The notes below the pieces were generated by a model. That model had not been told where the DNA came from. It saw only the letters and a list, made by a program, of their open reading frames with translations, and made no database searches. This document shows positions 7,924 to 16,110 of a stretch of 64,000 nt of DNA, piece by piece. The stretch comes from Sphingomonadales bacterium UBA2369. GTDB lineage: Bacteria; Pseudomonadota; Alphaproteobacteria; Sphingomonadales; Sphingomonadaceae. Each line of letters opens with the position of its first letter. Within the stretch, counting starts at the first letter, position 1. The DNA is taken from the NCBI GenBank assembly GCA_002344055.1, contig DDTH01000022.1:1-64000 (forward strand). Reading direction: 5' to 3'. Made by a program: the position numbers and the translations under genes.

Positions 7924-10164
7924 TCACCGCCCGCTCCCCACCCGCAAAGGCAACCTTCGCACCCGCTCCCCGGTCAGCGCATGCAAGGCATTGGCGATGG
8001 CGGGCGCGGCGGTGGGCACGGCCAGTTCGGTGACGCCGCCCGGCTCCGCCTCGCTCGTCACCAGTTCCACCGTGATCGTCGGCGTGTCCGCCATCGTCGG
8101 CAGGGCCAGATCGCCCAGATTGCGGGCCAGCGGCATACCCTGTTCTATGGTCAGTTCCGGGCCGATGGCGGCGGCGATGCCGTGAATCAGGCCGCCCTCA
8201 ATCTGCTGGCGGACCAGTTCGGGATTCACCACCCGGCCGCAATCCACCGCGCAGACGCCGCGCAGCACGCGCACCTTCTGGTCCGGGCCGATCTCCACCT
8301 CGACCAAAGTGGCGATATAGGAACCATAGGCCTGCAGCGCGGCGATCCCCATGCCGCTGCCCGTCGGCCCGCCATCCCAGCCGCCGAGCGCCGTCGCCAT
8401 GGTCAGCACATTGGCGAGCCGCGGATTCTGGCCGAGCATCGAGATCCGGTAGGAGAATGGCTCGATCCCCGTCTGCCGGGCCAGCTCGTCGACGAAGCTT
8501 TCGGTGAAGAAGGTCGTGTAGCTCAGCGCGTTCGAGCGCCACAGGCCGGTGGCCAGACCGATCTCGGCCGGGGCATGGCCCGCCGCGACGTCAGCAATCG
8601 CATAAGGCGGGACCGCGCCCGCCGCCGGGGCGCGCCCGCCGCCGAACAATGAAGCGCCGAGGCCGGTCCGCTCCGCCACTTCGCGCGCCGTCGCTGGGGC
8701 GGCGATGCGCGCGCGCCAGGCGCTGACGGTGCGGTCCGGCTTCAGCCGCGCCTCGATCCGGGCCATGGCGGCAGGGCGATATTTGTCGCCCCGTATCTCC
8801 TCCAGCCGCGACCAGGCGAGCTGCACCGGCCGCGCCATCTGCGCCGCCATGATCGTCGCCTGCCGGATCGCGTCCATCTCGAACTTGCGGCCATAGCCGC
8901 CGCCGGCCTGGGTCGGGTAAATGGTGACGTCGCTCTCGGCCAGGCCCAGCTCCGCCGCCGCCGCCGCGCGGGCCAGTGACGGCGCCTGCGTCGGCGCCCA
9001 CACTTCCAGCTTGCCGCCATTGACGCGGGCGGTGGCGGTCAGCGTTTCCGGCGGCGCGCCGGGGGCGAGACCGACGGCATAGACCGCGCTCGGCCCGCCG
9101 CCGCTCAACGCCGCGTCGGGATCGCCGCTGCGGTGGAACCAGTCGACCGCATCGTCGGCATCCAGAGCCGCCGCCAGCGCCGCGTCGATCGTGCGCGTGT
9201 CGGCGCGGTCGCCGTGCATCTGCCAGGTCGGCCGCATCGCCCCGACCGCCCGCTCGGCCGCCCACGTGTTGGTCGCCACCGCGCCGACCCAGCTCGGATT
9301 CTGGAAGGTCGCCAGCGCCTCGGGAATGGCATTGGCCGCGTCGCTGTCCGCCGCGAGCAGATGCGCGCCCGGCGGCGCGACGAGCACAGCGGCGAAGACC
9401 ATGTCGGGCAGGCGGATGTCGCCCGCGAACAGGGTCGATCCGTCCACCTTGCCCGGCGCATCGAGCCGAGGCAGCGGCTGGCCGATCAGGCGGTGATCGC
9501 GGCCGCTGCGGAGCGGCACTTCGGCCGGCAGGGTCTCACCCGCCGCCCTCTCCGCGAGATCGGCAAAGGCGATGGCCTCCTCGCCGCGCCAGACGAAGCC
9601 GGAATGGGCGCTGAGTTCGCCCGCCTCGACGCCCCATTGCCGCGCCGCGACGGCGGTCAGCAGATGCCGCGCCGCCGCGCCTGCCTCGCGCAACCGCCCT
9701 TCGAAGGCGCGCACCGAGGTCGATCCGCCGGTCAAAGCCAGGCCGCTGCGGGTGGCAACCTCCGTCGCCGTCCAGCGCCGCACCGGGCCGAGCGCCTCGG
9801 GCAAAGTGCCTTGCGACAATTCCTCGGCGAGCAATTGATTGACGTAGAGCGGATTGAGCGGCGCCGGCTCGACCGCGACGCTGCGCCAGTCCGCGCCCAG
9901 TTCGTCGGCCAATATCTGCGGCAAGGCGGTCATGACCCCCTGCCCCAATTCGGTCTGCGGCACGATCACCGTGACCTGCCCGTCCTTGCCGATCTTCAGG
10001 AAGGCATTGAGGATCGTCTCGTCCGGCCCGGCGACCAGATTCTCGCGATAGCGCCGCGGCCAGAGCGTCCAGGCGAGCGCCAGCCCCACGCCCACGCCGC
10101 CGCCGATCAGCAGCGTCCGCCGGCTGATCCCGCGCCGTTCCCCGTCATCCCCCGTCCGTGCCAT
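7924..10164 (-). CDS. Xanthine dehydrogenase family, molybdopterin-binding subunit (IorB-like)
   Basis: The 746-residue protein starts with a Tat signal (RRGISRRTLLIGGG), followed by the molybdopterin-binding large-subunit fold of the isoquinoline 1-oxidoreductase beta (IorB) type. Visible family segments are QTELGQGVMTALPQILADEL near the N-terminus, GQPLPRLDAPGKVDG, the glycine-rich QAGGGYGRKFE loop, and GGVTELAVPTAAPAIANAL, whose Glu fits the catalytic position. Such enzymes hydroxylate N-heterocycles or oxidise aldehydes with a molybdenum cofactor. The [2Fe-2S] small subunit that normally sits next to it is absent here. The substrate is unknown. Confidence 0.88.
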   Translation of the reverse strand: MARTGDDGERRGISRRTLLIGGGVGVGLALAWTLWPRRYRENLVAGPDETILNAFLKIGKDGQVTVIVPQTELGQGVMTALPQILADELGADWRSVAVEPAPLNPLYVNQLLAEELSQGTLPEALGPVRRWTATEVATRSGLALTGGSTSVRAFEGRLREAGAAARHLLTAVAARQWGVEAGELSAHSGFVWRGEEAIAFADLAERAAGETLPAEVPLRSGRDHRLIGQPLPRLDAPGKVDGSTLFAGDIRLPDMVFAAVLVAPPGAHLLAADSDAANAIPEALATFQNPSWVGAVATNTWAAERAVGAMRPTWQMHGDRADTRTIDAALAAALDADDAVDWFHRSGDPDAALSGGGPSAVYAVGLAPGAPPETLTATARVNGGKLEVWAPTQAPSLARAAAAAELGLAESDVTIYPTQAGGGYGRKFEMDAIRQATIMAAQMARPVQLAWSRLEEIRGDKYRPAAMARIEARLKPDRTVSAWRARIAAPATAREVAERTGLGASLFGGGRAPAAGAVPPYAIADVAAGHAPAEIGLATGLWRSNALSYTTFFTESFVDELARQTGIEPFSYRISMLGQNPRLANVLTMATALGGWDGGPTGSGMGIAALQAYGSYIATLVEVEIGPDQKVRVLRGVCAVDCGRVVNPELVRQQIEGGLIHGIAAAIGPELTIEQGMPLARNLGDLALPTMADTPTITVELVTSEAEPGGVTELAVPTAAPAIANALHALTGERVRRLPLRVGSGR

Positions 10165-10242
10165 CGCCGCCCCTGATAATCAGACCGGGGACTCGCGGCT
10201 AGCGCCCTTGATTCGCGGCCTCTCTTTCGGCATCGCGCGCTG

Positions 10243-10524
10243 ATGGCCGCACGTATCTATCAGATGGGCAAGAACGCCCTGCAATCGGGCAAGGCCCGCG
10301 CCGGGACTTGGGTGCTGGAATTCGAATCCGGCAGCCGCCGCCGCGCCGATCCCCTGATGGGCTGGTCCGGCGGCGCCGACACGCAGACGCAGGTGAAGCT
10401 CAGCTTCCCGACGCTCGAGGCCGCGAAAGCCTATGCCGAGCGCGAGGGGGTGGAGGGCGTCCACGTCGTCCCCGCCGCCGCGCCGAAGCTGAAACTGCAA
10501 AGCTACGCCGACAATTTTAAATAG
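10243..10524 (+). CDS. ETC complex I subunit, NDUFS4-type
   Basis: The 93-residue protein matches the alphaproteobacterial homologue of the mitochondrial 18-kDa complex I subunit NDUFS4 (Pfam ETC_C1_NDUFS4). Features are an early ARIYQMGKNALQSGKARAG, the W.LEFE strand, the DPLMGWSGGADTQTQVKLSF core and the C-terminal KSYADNF-like end (LQSYADNFK). It is an accessory subunit of the peripheral arm near the NADH module. It is encoded apart from the nuo operon, as usual in this class. Confidence 0.93.
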   Translation: MAARIYQMGKNALQSGKARAGTWVLEFESGSRRRADPLMGWSGGADTQTQVKLSFPTLEAAKAYAEREGVEGVHVVPAAAPKLKLQSYADNFK

Positions 10525-10530
10525 GCGCAA

Positions 10531-10694
10531 ATCATCCCTGTGAAGCGAAGCTTCATGGGGAGAGGGACCGCCGAAGGCGGTGGAGGGGCCGCGCGCAGCG
10601 CGGTTCTTTACGCCGAAGAACGTTCGCTTCGCTCACGCCCCTCCACCACTCGCTTCGCGAGCGGTCCCCCTCCCCTGCGAATGCAGGGGAGGAT
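10531..10694. repeat. Multi-hairpin palindromic element, copy 1
   Basis: The ~164-bp element has an outer hairpin, an ACCGCCGAAGGCGGT hairpin, a GGAGGGGC/GCCCCTCC pair enclosing a variable centre, a second inner hairpin (CTCGCTTCGCGAG) and an outer TCCCCTGCGAATGCAGGGGA hairpin. It runs up to the NUDIX stop codon. Its centre (GAAGAACGTTCGCTTCGCTC) matches the reverse complement of the copy at 63767-63919. The left outer hairpin differs from the other two copies. Confidence 0.8.
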
Positions 10695-11219
10695 TTAGAT
10701 CATCCCCACACCCAGAAGCAGCAACAGCCGCACGTCGATCGCGCGGCCTTCGGCGCGCTTGCTCGCGATGAACTCCGGCACCTCCGCCAGCTTCACCTGG
10801 TGAACGATAATATCCTCGCCCTCGATCCCGCCGCCCGGGCCGACGCGCTCCAGTTCCTCCGCGCGCAGCAGAGTGAACGATTCCGACGTCATGCCTGGCG
10901 ACGAATAATAGTGGCCCAGGTCCACCATCCGCCCGGCCCGCCAGCCCGTCTCTTCCTCCAGTTCGCGGATCGCGGCCGTTTCCGCCGCTTCGCTTTCGCC
11001 ATCGTCGCCGATCAGGCCGGCCGGCAGCTCCAGGCACATCGCGCCCAGCGGCACCCGATATTGCTCGACCAGGATCACCGCATTGTCGTGAACCGCCAGG
11101 ATCACCGCCGCGCCGATGCCGCGGGTGCGGGTCACATATTCCCATTTGCCCCGGCGCTTCACCGCGATGAAGCGGCCTTCCCACATCGTCTCTTCGGGCG
11201 GCAGTTCGTCCTTGCTCAC
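10695..11219 (-). CDS. NUDIX hydrolase (ADP-ribose pyrophosphatase-like)
   Basis: The 174-residue protein has a complete Nudix box (G-x5-E-x7-REXXEE-x-G): the glycine of GLIGDDGESEAAE and AAIRELEEETGW around residues 68-93. The preceding EQYRVPLGAMCLELPAG is typical of ADP-sugar pyrophosphatases (NudF/ADPRase group), which cleave ADP-ribose to AMP and ribose 5-phosphate. It lies 1-4 bases from the downstream end of the TPM-domain gene on the same strand, so it is probably the last gene of the lemA cluster. Confidence 0.88.
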   Translation of the reverse strand: MSKDELPPEETMWEGRFIAVKRRGKWEYVTRTRGIGAAVILAVHDNAVILVEQYRVPLGAMCLELPAGLIGDDGESEAAETAAIRELEEETGWRAGRMVDLGHYYSSPGMTSESFTLLRAEELERVGPGGGIEGEDIIVHQVKLAEVPEFIASKRAEGRAIDVRLLLLLGVGMI

Positions 11220-11890
11220 AATTCCACCACCCGGTTCGGCAATTCGTTCACGTCATCGGCGCCACGTGGCAGGTGTTCGGCCAGCACGCCGCCGACATGG
11301 CCGACGGCGAGCGCCATGCCATGGCCCAGCCGGCCGAGCTTCACCTCGTCGACCATCGCCGCCATCGCCGCGCCCCATACTTGCGGATCGACCTTCGACG
11401 TGATGGCCTGCTCCGCGACGATCTCCGCCCGGTGCTCGGCCAGCGAGACGTAGATCAGGATGCCCGTGCGGCCGGTGGTGCGGCCCTCGCAGGCCGAGCG
11501 GAAGTGCGCGATCGCGCGGGCCCGCACCCGATGCGTCTTGATGAAGCCCGGCGTCAGCGCCCGCAGCAGCGGCTCCCAGCCGAGCGCGAGCCGCACCACC
11601 AGGAAAGCCAGCGCCATGCTGACGATCAGCCCGAGCATGATGCTGCCCCGCGTCCATTCGCCGTTCCAGCCGAGCAGCAACGTCGTCCACCAGTCGATCC
11701 AGCTCGCGGGCAGCAAAGCCAGCTTCACCGGCACCGCCAGCATCGCCAGCGCGGCATAATGAAGCGCCACGTCGCGGTAGGAATCGGACTGCGCCGCGAC
11801 CAGGGTGACGATCTCACCGGACGTCCCCTCCTCGGCCGCAGCGACCGCCTCGCTGACCAGCTGGTGGTCGGCCTCGCTCATCAACGCCAT
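11216..11890 (-). CDS. TPM-domain membrane protein
   Basis: The 224-residue protein has an N-terminal DHQLVSEAVAAAEEGTSGEI segment and the C-terminal half (HFRSACEGRTTGRTGILIYV, then SLAEHRAEIVAEQAI) of the TPM/TPM_phosphatase family, here split by two hydrophobic segments (about residues 38-58 and 76-98). ATG 11890 follows the upstream stop codon after one base, indicating coupling. With the secreted TPM protein and LemA it forms a three-gene envelope cluster that recurs in proteobacteria. Molecular function is unproven. Confidence 0.85.
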   Translation of the reverse strand: MALMSEADHQLVSEAVAAAEEGTSGEIVTLVAAQSDSYRDVALHYAALAMLAVPVKLALLPASWIDWWTTLLLGWNGEWTRGSIMLGLIVSMALAFLVVRLALGWEPLLRALTPGFIKTHRVRARAIAHFRSACEGRTTGRTGILIYVSLAEHRAEIVAEQAITSKVDPQVWGAAMAAMVDEVKLGRLGHGMALAVGHVGGVLAEHLPRGADDVNELPNRVVEL

Positions 11891-11891
11891 A

Positions 11892-12767
11892 TCACCAACT
11901 CCCGGAGGCGCCGCCGCCCCCGAACGATCCGCCGCCGCCCGAATAGCCGCCGCCTCCGCCGCCGCCACCCCAGGAGCCGCCGCCCCAGGAACCGCCGCTG
12001 CTGCCGCCTCCGCCGCCCCGGCCGCTGTGCCGCGCGGCATCGACCGCGGCATCGATCACGCTCCACATGATCACTTCGCCCCAGCCGCTGCCAGCGCGCC
12101 GGTAGCGGCTGCGCCGCACCTTCCCGCCGAACAAAGCCGGCAGGATGAAGAAGAGGAAGATCATCCCGAACACGAACAAGGGGATCAGCCAGCTGTCATT
12201 GTCGCCCTGTTGGCTGCCGCGCTGCTGTTCGGCCGCCGCTTTCGCGCGCTCCTCGGCGACCTCAAGCGGCGCCTGCAATTGCTCGATTATGCCGTCGACG
12301 CCGCCGACGATCCCGCCGGGCATGTCGCCGTCCCTGAAGCGGGGCGTCACCCGGTCGCGGATGATGATCCAGGCCATGGCGTCGGGCAGGATCGCCTCGA
12401 CTCCGTCGCCCACCTCGATCCGCACGCGCCGCTCGTTGGGCGCGATCAGGAACAGCACGCCATTGTCGGCTTCGGCATTGCCCAGCTTCCACGTCTCCGC
12501 GAGGCGGAAAGCGAAATCCTCGATGCTGTAATCCTGCAGGCTCGGCACGGTGACGACCACCAATTGCCGGGTCGTCGCCAGGCGCAGCGCTTCCGATTTC
12601 GACGCGATCGAGGCTTCCTGCTCCGGCGAGAGCAGATCCGCCTGATCGACCACCGGCCCGGTCAGCGCCGGCAGATCCTGCGCGGCGGCGGGTGACGCGG
12701 TCAGCGCCAGCAGCAGCGCCAGTAATGCGCGCAGCCTGAAAATACCCGCGCGGGCCAGGAAGTTCAC
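11892..12767 (-). CDS. Secreted TPM-domain protein with glycine-rich tail (YgcG-like)
   Basis: The 291-residue protein has a signal peptide ending in SPAAAQ, then a TPM domain (residues about 38-170: VVDQADLLSPEQEASI, TRQLVVVTV, NGVLFLIAPNERRVRIEVG). A membrane segment follows near residue 200, and the last 45 residues are almost only Gly, Ser and Trp. This is the YgcG-like architecture. It overlaps the upstream lemA by 4 bp. The domain faces the periplasm. The glycine tail is low-complexity and probably disordered. Confidence 0.9.
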   Translation of the reverse strand: MNFLARAGIFRLRALLALLLALTASPAAAQDLPALTGPVVDQADLLSPEQEASIASKSEALRLATTRQLVVVTVPSLQDYSIEDFAFRLAETWKLGNAEADNGVLFLIAPNERRVRIEVGDGVEAILPDAMAWIIIRDRVTPRFRDGDMPGGIVGGVDGIIEQLQAPLEVAEERAKAAAEQQRGSQQGDNDSWLIPLFVFGMIFLFFILPALFGGKVRRSRYRRAGSGWGEVIMWSVIDAAVDAARHSGRGGGGGSSGGSWGGGSWGGGGGGGGYSGGGGSFGGGGASGSW

Positions 12768-13351
12768 CGGCTGAAATTCACCTGCGGCGCGGCTTCGGCC
12801 CCCGGTGCGGCCTCGAACGGGGTCATCGGCTGCGAGCCGTAAATCACCCGCGCGCCGATCACCGACGGGAAGGTGCGGATCGTGGTGTTATAGTCGCGCA
12901 CCGCCTCATTATAGCGTTCGCGGCTGCGGGCGATGCGATTCTCCGTGCCTTCCAGCTGCACCATCAGGGTCTGGAAATTCTGCTGGCTGCGCAGCTCCGG
13001 ATAGGCTTCCTGCAGCCGCTGCAGGGTCACGTTGATGCGGTTCTGCGCCTCCGCCAGCCGCGCCATCGCGCCTTCGTCGGTCAGCATGTCCTGCGTCACC
13101 TGCACGCGCTGGGCATTGGCCCGCGCCTCGGTCACCTGCGTCAGCACCTCGCGCTCCTGGGTCGCGAAGCCGCGCACCGTTTCTACCAGATTGCCGATCA
13201 GATCGTTGCGCCGTTGCAGGTCGGTCTGAACATTCGCCCAGGCCGCCTTCGCCGCTTCCTCCTTGGTCGGAATGGAATTGATCCCGCAGGCGCCGAGCAT
13301 CAGCAGCATCGGGGCCAGGACAAGGGCGAAGCGGACACGCGACATGGACAT
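12764..13351 (-). CDS. lemA: LemA family protein
   Basis: The 195-residue protein has a lipoprotein-type leader (MLLMLGACG) followed by the LemA signature. Features are NSIPTKEEAAKAAWANVQTD, LQRRNDLIGNLVETVRGF, an alpha-helical body, and C-terminal YNEAVRDYNTTIRTFPS. LemA proteins are envelope proteins of unknown biochemical role, regularly found next to TPM-domain genes as here. Its stop overlaps the next start (ATGA). Transcription diverges from mscL. Confidence 0.93.
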   Translation of the reverse strand: MSMSRVRFALVLAPMLLMLGACGINSIPTKEEAAKAAWANVQTDLQRRNDLIGNLVETVRGFATQEREVLTQVTEARANAQRVQVTQDMLTDEGAMARLAEAQNRINVTLQRLQEAYPELRSQQNFQTLMVQLEGTENRIARSRERYNEAVRDYNTTIRTFPSVIGARVIYGSQPMTPFEAAPGAEAAPQVNFSR

Positions 13352-13417
13352 TCCCCCACCGTGTAGACAGGCCGCTCAAATAGGTCGTAGCTGGCGGTCC
13401 GGCAACAGGAGGCTTGT

Positions 13418-13855
13418 ATGCTGTCAGGGTTCAAGGCGTTCATCATGCGTGGCAATGTCGTCGATCTCGCAGTCGCGGTGATCATCGGCGCGGCCTTCAC
13501 GAAGATCGTCACGTCGCTCACCGAAGATGTGATCATGCCGGTGGTGGGCTGGCTGTTCGGCGGTCTCGACTTCGCCAACCGCTTCATCCTGCTGGGCGCG
13601 GTCCCCCCAGGCGTGAATCCGGGCGATTATGCCGCGCTGAAGGAAGCGGGCGTAGCGATGCTCGGCTATGGCGCGCTCATTTCGGCCACGATCAACTTCC
13701 TGATCGTCGGCTTCATCATCTATCTGATGGTGCGCGCCATCGCGAAGGCAATGCCGGCCAAGGAGGCGGCGCCGGAGGCGGAAGCGGCGGACATCGCCCT
13801 GCTCCGCGAAATCCGCGACGAGCTGCGGGCGGGCAAGGCGACCACTTCAAAATAG
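13418..13855 (+). CDS. mscL: Large-conductance mechanosensitive channel
   Basis: The 145-residue protein has the MscL N-terminal helix and pore helix (GFKAFIMRGNVVDLAVAVII then GAAFTKIVTSL), a periplasmic loop, and a second transmembrane helix with NFLIVGFIIYLMVR. The C-terminal cytoplasmic helix (LLREIRDEL) is complete. The homopentamer opens under membrane tension and releases solutes on osmotic downshock. The ssrA promoter overlaps its stop codon. Confidence 0.97.
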   Translation: MLSGFKAFIMRGNVVDLAVAVIIGAAFTKIVTSLTEDVIMPVVGWLFGGLDFANRFILLGAVPPGVNPGDYAALKEAGVAMLGYGALISATINFLIVGFIIYLMVRAIAKAMPAKEAAPEAEAADIALLREIRDELRAGKATTSK

Positions 13856-13874
13856 CCGCATATTCCCCTATATC
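13846..13874 (+). promoter_or_regulatory. Probable ssrA promoter
   Basis: -35 TTCAAA (13846-13851), 17-bp spacer, -10 TATATC (13869-13874), with predicted initiation near 13881. The -35 sits inside the last codons of mscL. Confidence 0.5.
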
Positions 13875-13880
13875 GTCATG

Positions 13881-14310
13881 GCCGGGTCTTCGGGTCCGGC
13901 TATGGCGATAAAGGCCGGCGTAAAATAGGCACAGCGGACCCGGGGGCAGTACCCGGCGGCTCCACCATCTGCGCCGCTAGACGACACGCGTGAAGCGTGC
14001 CGCCGGGCGGCTCAGCTAGAGGGGCCGAACCAGGATCGACGTGTGTTGAAAGGCGCTGCGCTTTCGCCCGGAATGGGTCCACCGTGACGGCCCATATACA
14101 AGTGCCAACGATAACGAGGCGCTCGCGATTGCGGCCTAACCCCACGGCCTAACGGCCCAAGGTTAGACGACAAAAGCGCGGTTGGACCGAACCGGGCAAC
14201 AGAATCGGATTCCAGCGGCCGCCGGGGGGCCGGGCAACAGAACCCCCGGCACTCAAAAGACGCCGCGCCGGGCAACAGAATGCCCAAGTTGCTCCGGCCG
14301 CAGGACGGAG
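13881..14310 (+). ncRNA. ssrA: Two-piece (permuted) tmRNA
   Basis: The acceptor piece comes first and ends CGGCTCCACCA (13957-13967), with the T-arm just before it. After a spacer of about 53 nt that is removed in maturation, the coding piece starts GGGGCCGAACCAGG (14021). The two ends pair as a 7-bp acceptor stem (GGGGCCG with CGGCTCC, including the G-U pair diagnostic for alanine charging). The tag frame 14104-14139 reads ANDNEALAIAA then TAA. Three CCGGGCAACAGAA motifs follow (about 14192, 14230 and 14268), as in the pseudoknot loops of alphaproteobacterial tmRNAs. The outer ends are approximate. It rescues stalled ribosomes. Confidence 0.95.
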
Positions 14311-14340
14311 ATGCGAATGTCCGGCGGACATTTGCACTTT
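14311..14340 (+). terminator. Possible ssrA terminator
   Basis: TGCGAATGTCC (14312-14322) and GGACATTTGCA (14326-14336) form an 11-bp stem with one G-U pair and a GGC loop, followed by CTTT. The short T run makes it a modest intrinsic terminator. Confidence 0.5.
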
Positions 14341-14386
14341 GGCATCCCCACTTCTCCCCCTCTCCGGATCGGACTATTGGATTGCA

Positions 14387-14650
14387 ATGCGCCCGATCAT
14401 TGCCTTCGCTATCCTGTCTTCGCTCGCCGCCTGCGGCTCGGCCGAACAGGCCGCCGCGCCCGGCAACGACACCGCCCGCATCAACAATCAGATCGCAAGC
14501 CAGGCGGAAGAAATCCGCGCCCAGGCCGACAATGGCGCCACCGCGATCGAACAGGCGCTGGAGAATGAAGGCGCGGCGATGTTCGAGAATCGCGAAGCCC
14601 TGCTGAACGCGAGCGGCAACGCCGCCGCGACGGGCAACCGCTCGCGTTGA
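14387..14650 (+). CDS. Small lipoprotein, unknown function
   Basis: The 87-residue protein has a lipoprotein signal: MRPIIAFAILSSLAACGS, with lipobox LAAC (Cys16). The mature part is a short, Ala/Glu/Gln-rich helical protein (NQIASQAEEIRAQADNGATA). ATG 14387 is chosen because it starts the signal peptide. The upstream in-frame ATG would place extra residues before it. No family is recognised. Confidence 0.75.
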   Translation: MRPIIAFAILSSLAACGSAEQAAAPGNDTARINNQIASQAEEIRAQADNGATAIEQALENEGAAMFENREALLNASGNAAATGNRSR

Positions 14651-14666
14651 ACGGAGCGAGCGCTAG

Positions 14667-14690
14667 CCCCTCCCCCTTGTGGGGAGGGCC
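14667..14690. terminator. GC hairpin between lipoprotein gene and ECF sigma gene
   Basis: CCCTCCCC and GGGGAGGG form an 8-bp stem around a short CTTGT loop. There is no T run directly after, so termination is possible but weak; it may instead be a repeat remnant. Confidence 0.35.
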
Positions 14691-14794
14691 AAGGAGCGCT
14701 CGATCTGTTGCCCCCAAAAAAATCTTTGTGACGTTTTCCCCCGCCGCGCGAACCATCCGGTATCAAGCAGATCGGAGGGGGCGCGGACCGCGTC

Positions 14795-15289
14795 ATGAAC
14801 AAGGTGGATCGGGAAAGATTTGCGGCTCTGATCGCCGATCATGCGGGCATCGTCCGCAAGGTCGCGACGACCTATTGCCGCGATGCCGAGGATCGCGCCG
14901 ATCTGGCGCAGGAGATTCTCGCCCAGCTCTGGGCCGCCTGGCCGCGCTATGACCAGGAGCGGCCGTTCGCGACCTGGATGTACCGGGTCGCGCTCAATGT
15001 CGCGATCAGTCACGTCCGCGGCGTCTATCGTTCGGCGCGCCATTTCGAGCCGCTGACCGACGATCATCATCAAGTCGCCGCCGCGCCGGTCGATCATGAA
15101 GCGAATGACGAGCTTGCCTTGCTGCAGGACGTCATCGCCGAACTCGACCAGCTCAGCCGCGCCCTTTTGCTGCTCTATCTCGACGATCGCAGCCACCGCG
15201 AGATCGCCGAGATCCTCGGCATCGGCGAATCCAATGTCGGCACCAAAATCAACCGGCTGAAGCAGCGCATCCGCGCGCGCCTCGCCTGA
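14795..15289 (+). CDS. ECF-type RNA polymerase sigma factor
   Basis: The 164-residue protein has the sigma-70 region 2 (DRADLAQEILAQLWAAWPRY, FATWMYRVALNVAISHVR) and region 4 (LDQLSRALLLLYLDDRSHRE, IAEILGIGESNVGTKINRLK) and no region 3, so is an extracytoplasmic-function sigma factor. No zinc-binding anti-sigma gene follows; instead a four-helix membrane protein starts 25 bases downstream and may play that role. The regulon is unknown. Confidence 0.92.
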   Translation: MNKVDRERFAALIADHAGIVRKVATTYCRDAEDRADLAQEILAQLWAAWPRYDQERPFATWMYRVALNVAISHVRGVYRSARHFEPLTDDHHQVAAAPVDHEANDELALLQDVIAELDQLSRALLLLYLDDRSHREIAEILGIGESNVGTKINRLKQRIRARLA

Positions 15290-15314
15290 CCACAACGTGA
15301 AAAGGATTTTCAAC

Positions 15315-15995
15315 GTGGAACTGGACGATCTCAAGCAGGCGCTGGCCCGGCTCGACAAGAGGTTCGAGGATCAGGCGGCGCTGGATCTCGCCAACACCCG
15401 GCGCGCGGTGCGCAATCGGGCGGCGGACGGCCTCGCGCCGATGGCGCGTGGGCAGATCGGGCTGATCGTTTCCGGCGCGATCACCGCTTTGCTCGGCGTC
15501 GCGACCTGGCATGGCGCGGCCTTCAGCGCAGGCGGCATATCCGGACATATCGGGCCGTTCGTCAGCGGGATTCTGTTCCATGCCTATGGCGTCGCGATGA
15601 TCATGTTCGGCGTGATCATCCGCCTGCTGATCTCGAACGTGGATTGGGCCGCGCCCGTGCTGTCGATCCAGCGCCGGTTGGCGAAGGTCCGCCGCGCCTA
15701 TGTGCTGGCCGGGATCATCATCGGCCTGACCTGGTGCGTGCTGTGGATGCCGGCGATGGTGATGGCCTTCTTCCTTCTCTTCGGCGCGGACATCGTCGCG
15801 CCTTCGCCGGGCACCTGGCTTTGGCTTGGTGCAAGCGGGCTTGGCCTGATGGCCCTGGTCGGCCTTGTCTTCCTGTGGGCGAAAGCCACCGGGCGGACCG
15901 CAATCACCGGCGGCTTCGACCGGGCTTTCGCTGGCGAGCGGCTGAACCGCGCCCAGGACGATCTGGCCGCGATCGGCGCCTTCGAGCGCGACTGA
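15315..15995 (+). CDS. Membrane protein encoded with ECF sigma factor
   Basis: The 226-residue protein starts at GTG 15315, with AAAGGA 8 bases upstream; an earlier GTG (15297) has no ribosome site. The N-terminal 45 residues are soluble and charged (MELDDLKQALARLDKRFEDQ), followed by four hydrophobic segments (about residues 50-70, 80-105, 130-155 and 165-188). No HxxxCxxC anti-sigma motif is present. Its tight linkage to the ECF gene suggests that it senses a signal or sequesters the sigma factor, but this is inference from context. Confidence 0.75.
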   Translation: MELDDLKQALARLDKRFEDQAALDLANTRRAVRNRAADGLAPMARGQIGLIVSGAITALLGVATWHGAAFSAGGISGHIGPFVSGILFHAYGVAMIMFGVIIRLLISNVDWAAPVLSIQRRLAKVRRAYVLAGIIIGLTWCVLWMPAMVMAFFLLFGADIVAPSPGTWLWLGASGLGLMALVGLVFLWAKATGRTAITGGFDRAFAGERLNRAQDDLAAIGAFERD

Positions 15996-16110
15996 TCAAA
16001 GCGAGCGGCCTGATTTGTATGTTAGGTATTATATACATTGAGTGTGATTTAGCTTACATTGCATCGCAACGGGCCGACATGGATTCGGCCTGATCCGAAG
16101 GGGATTTCAA

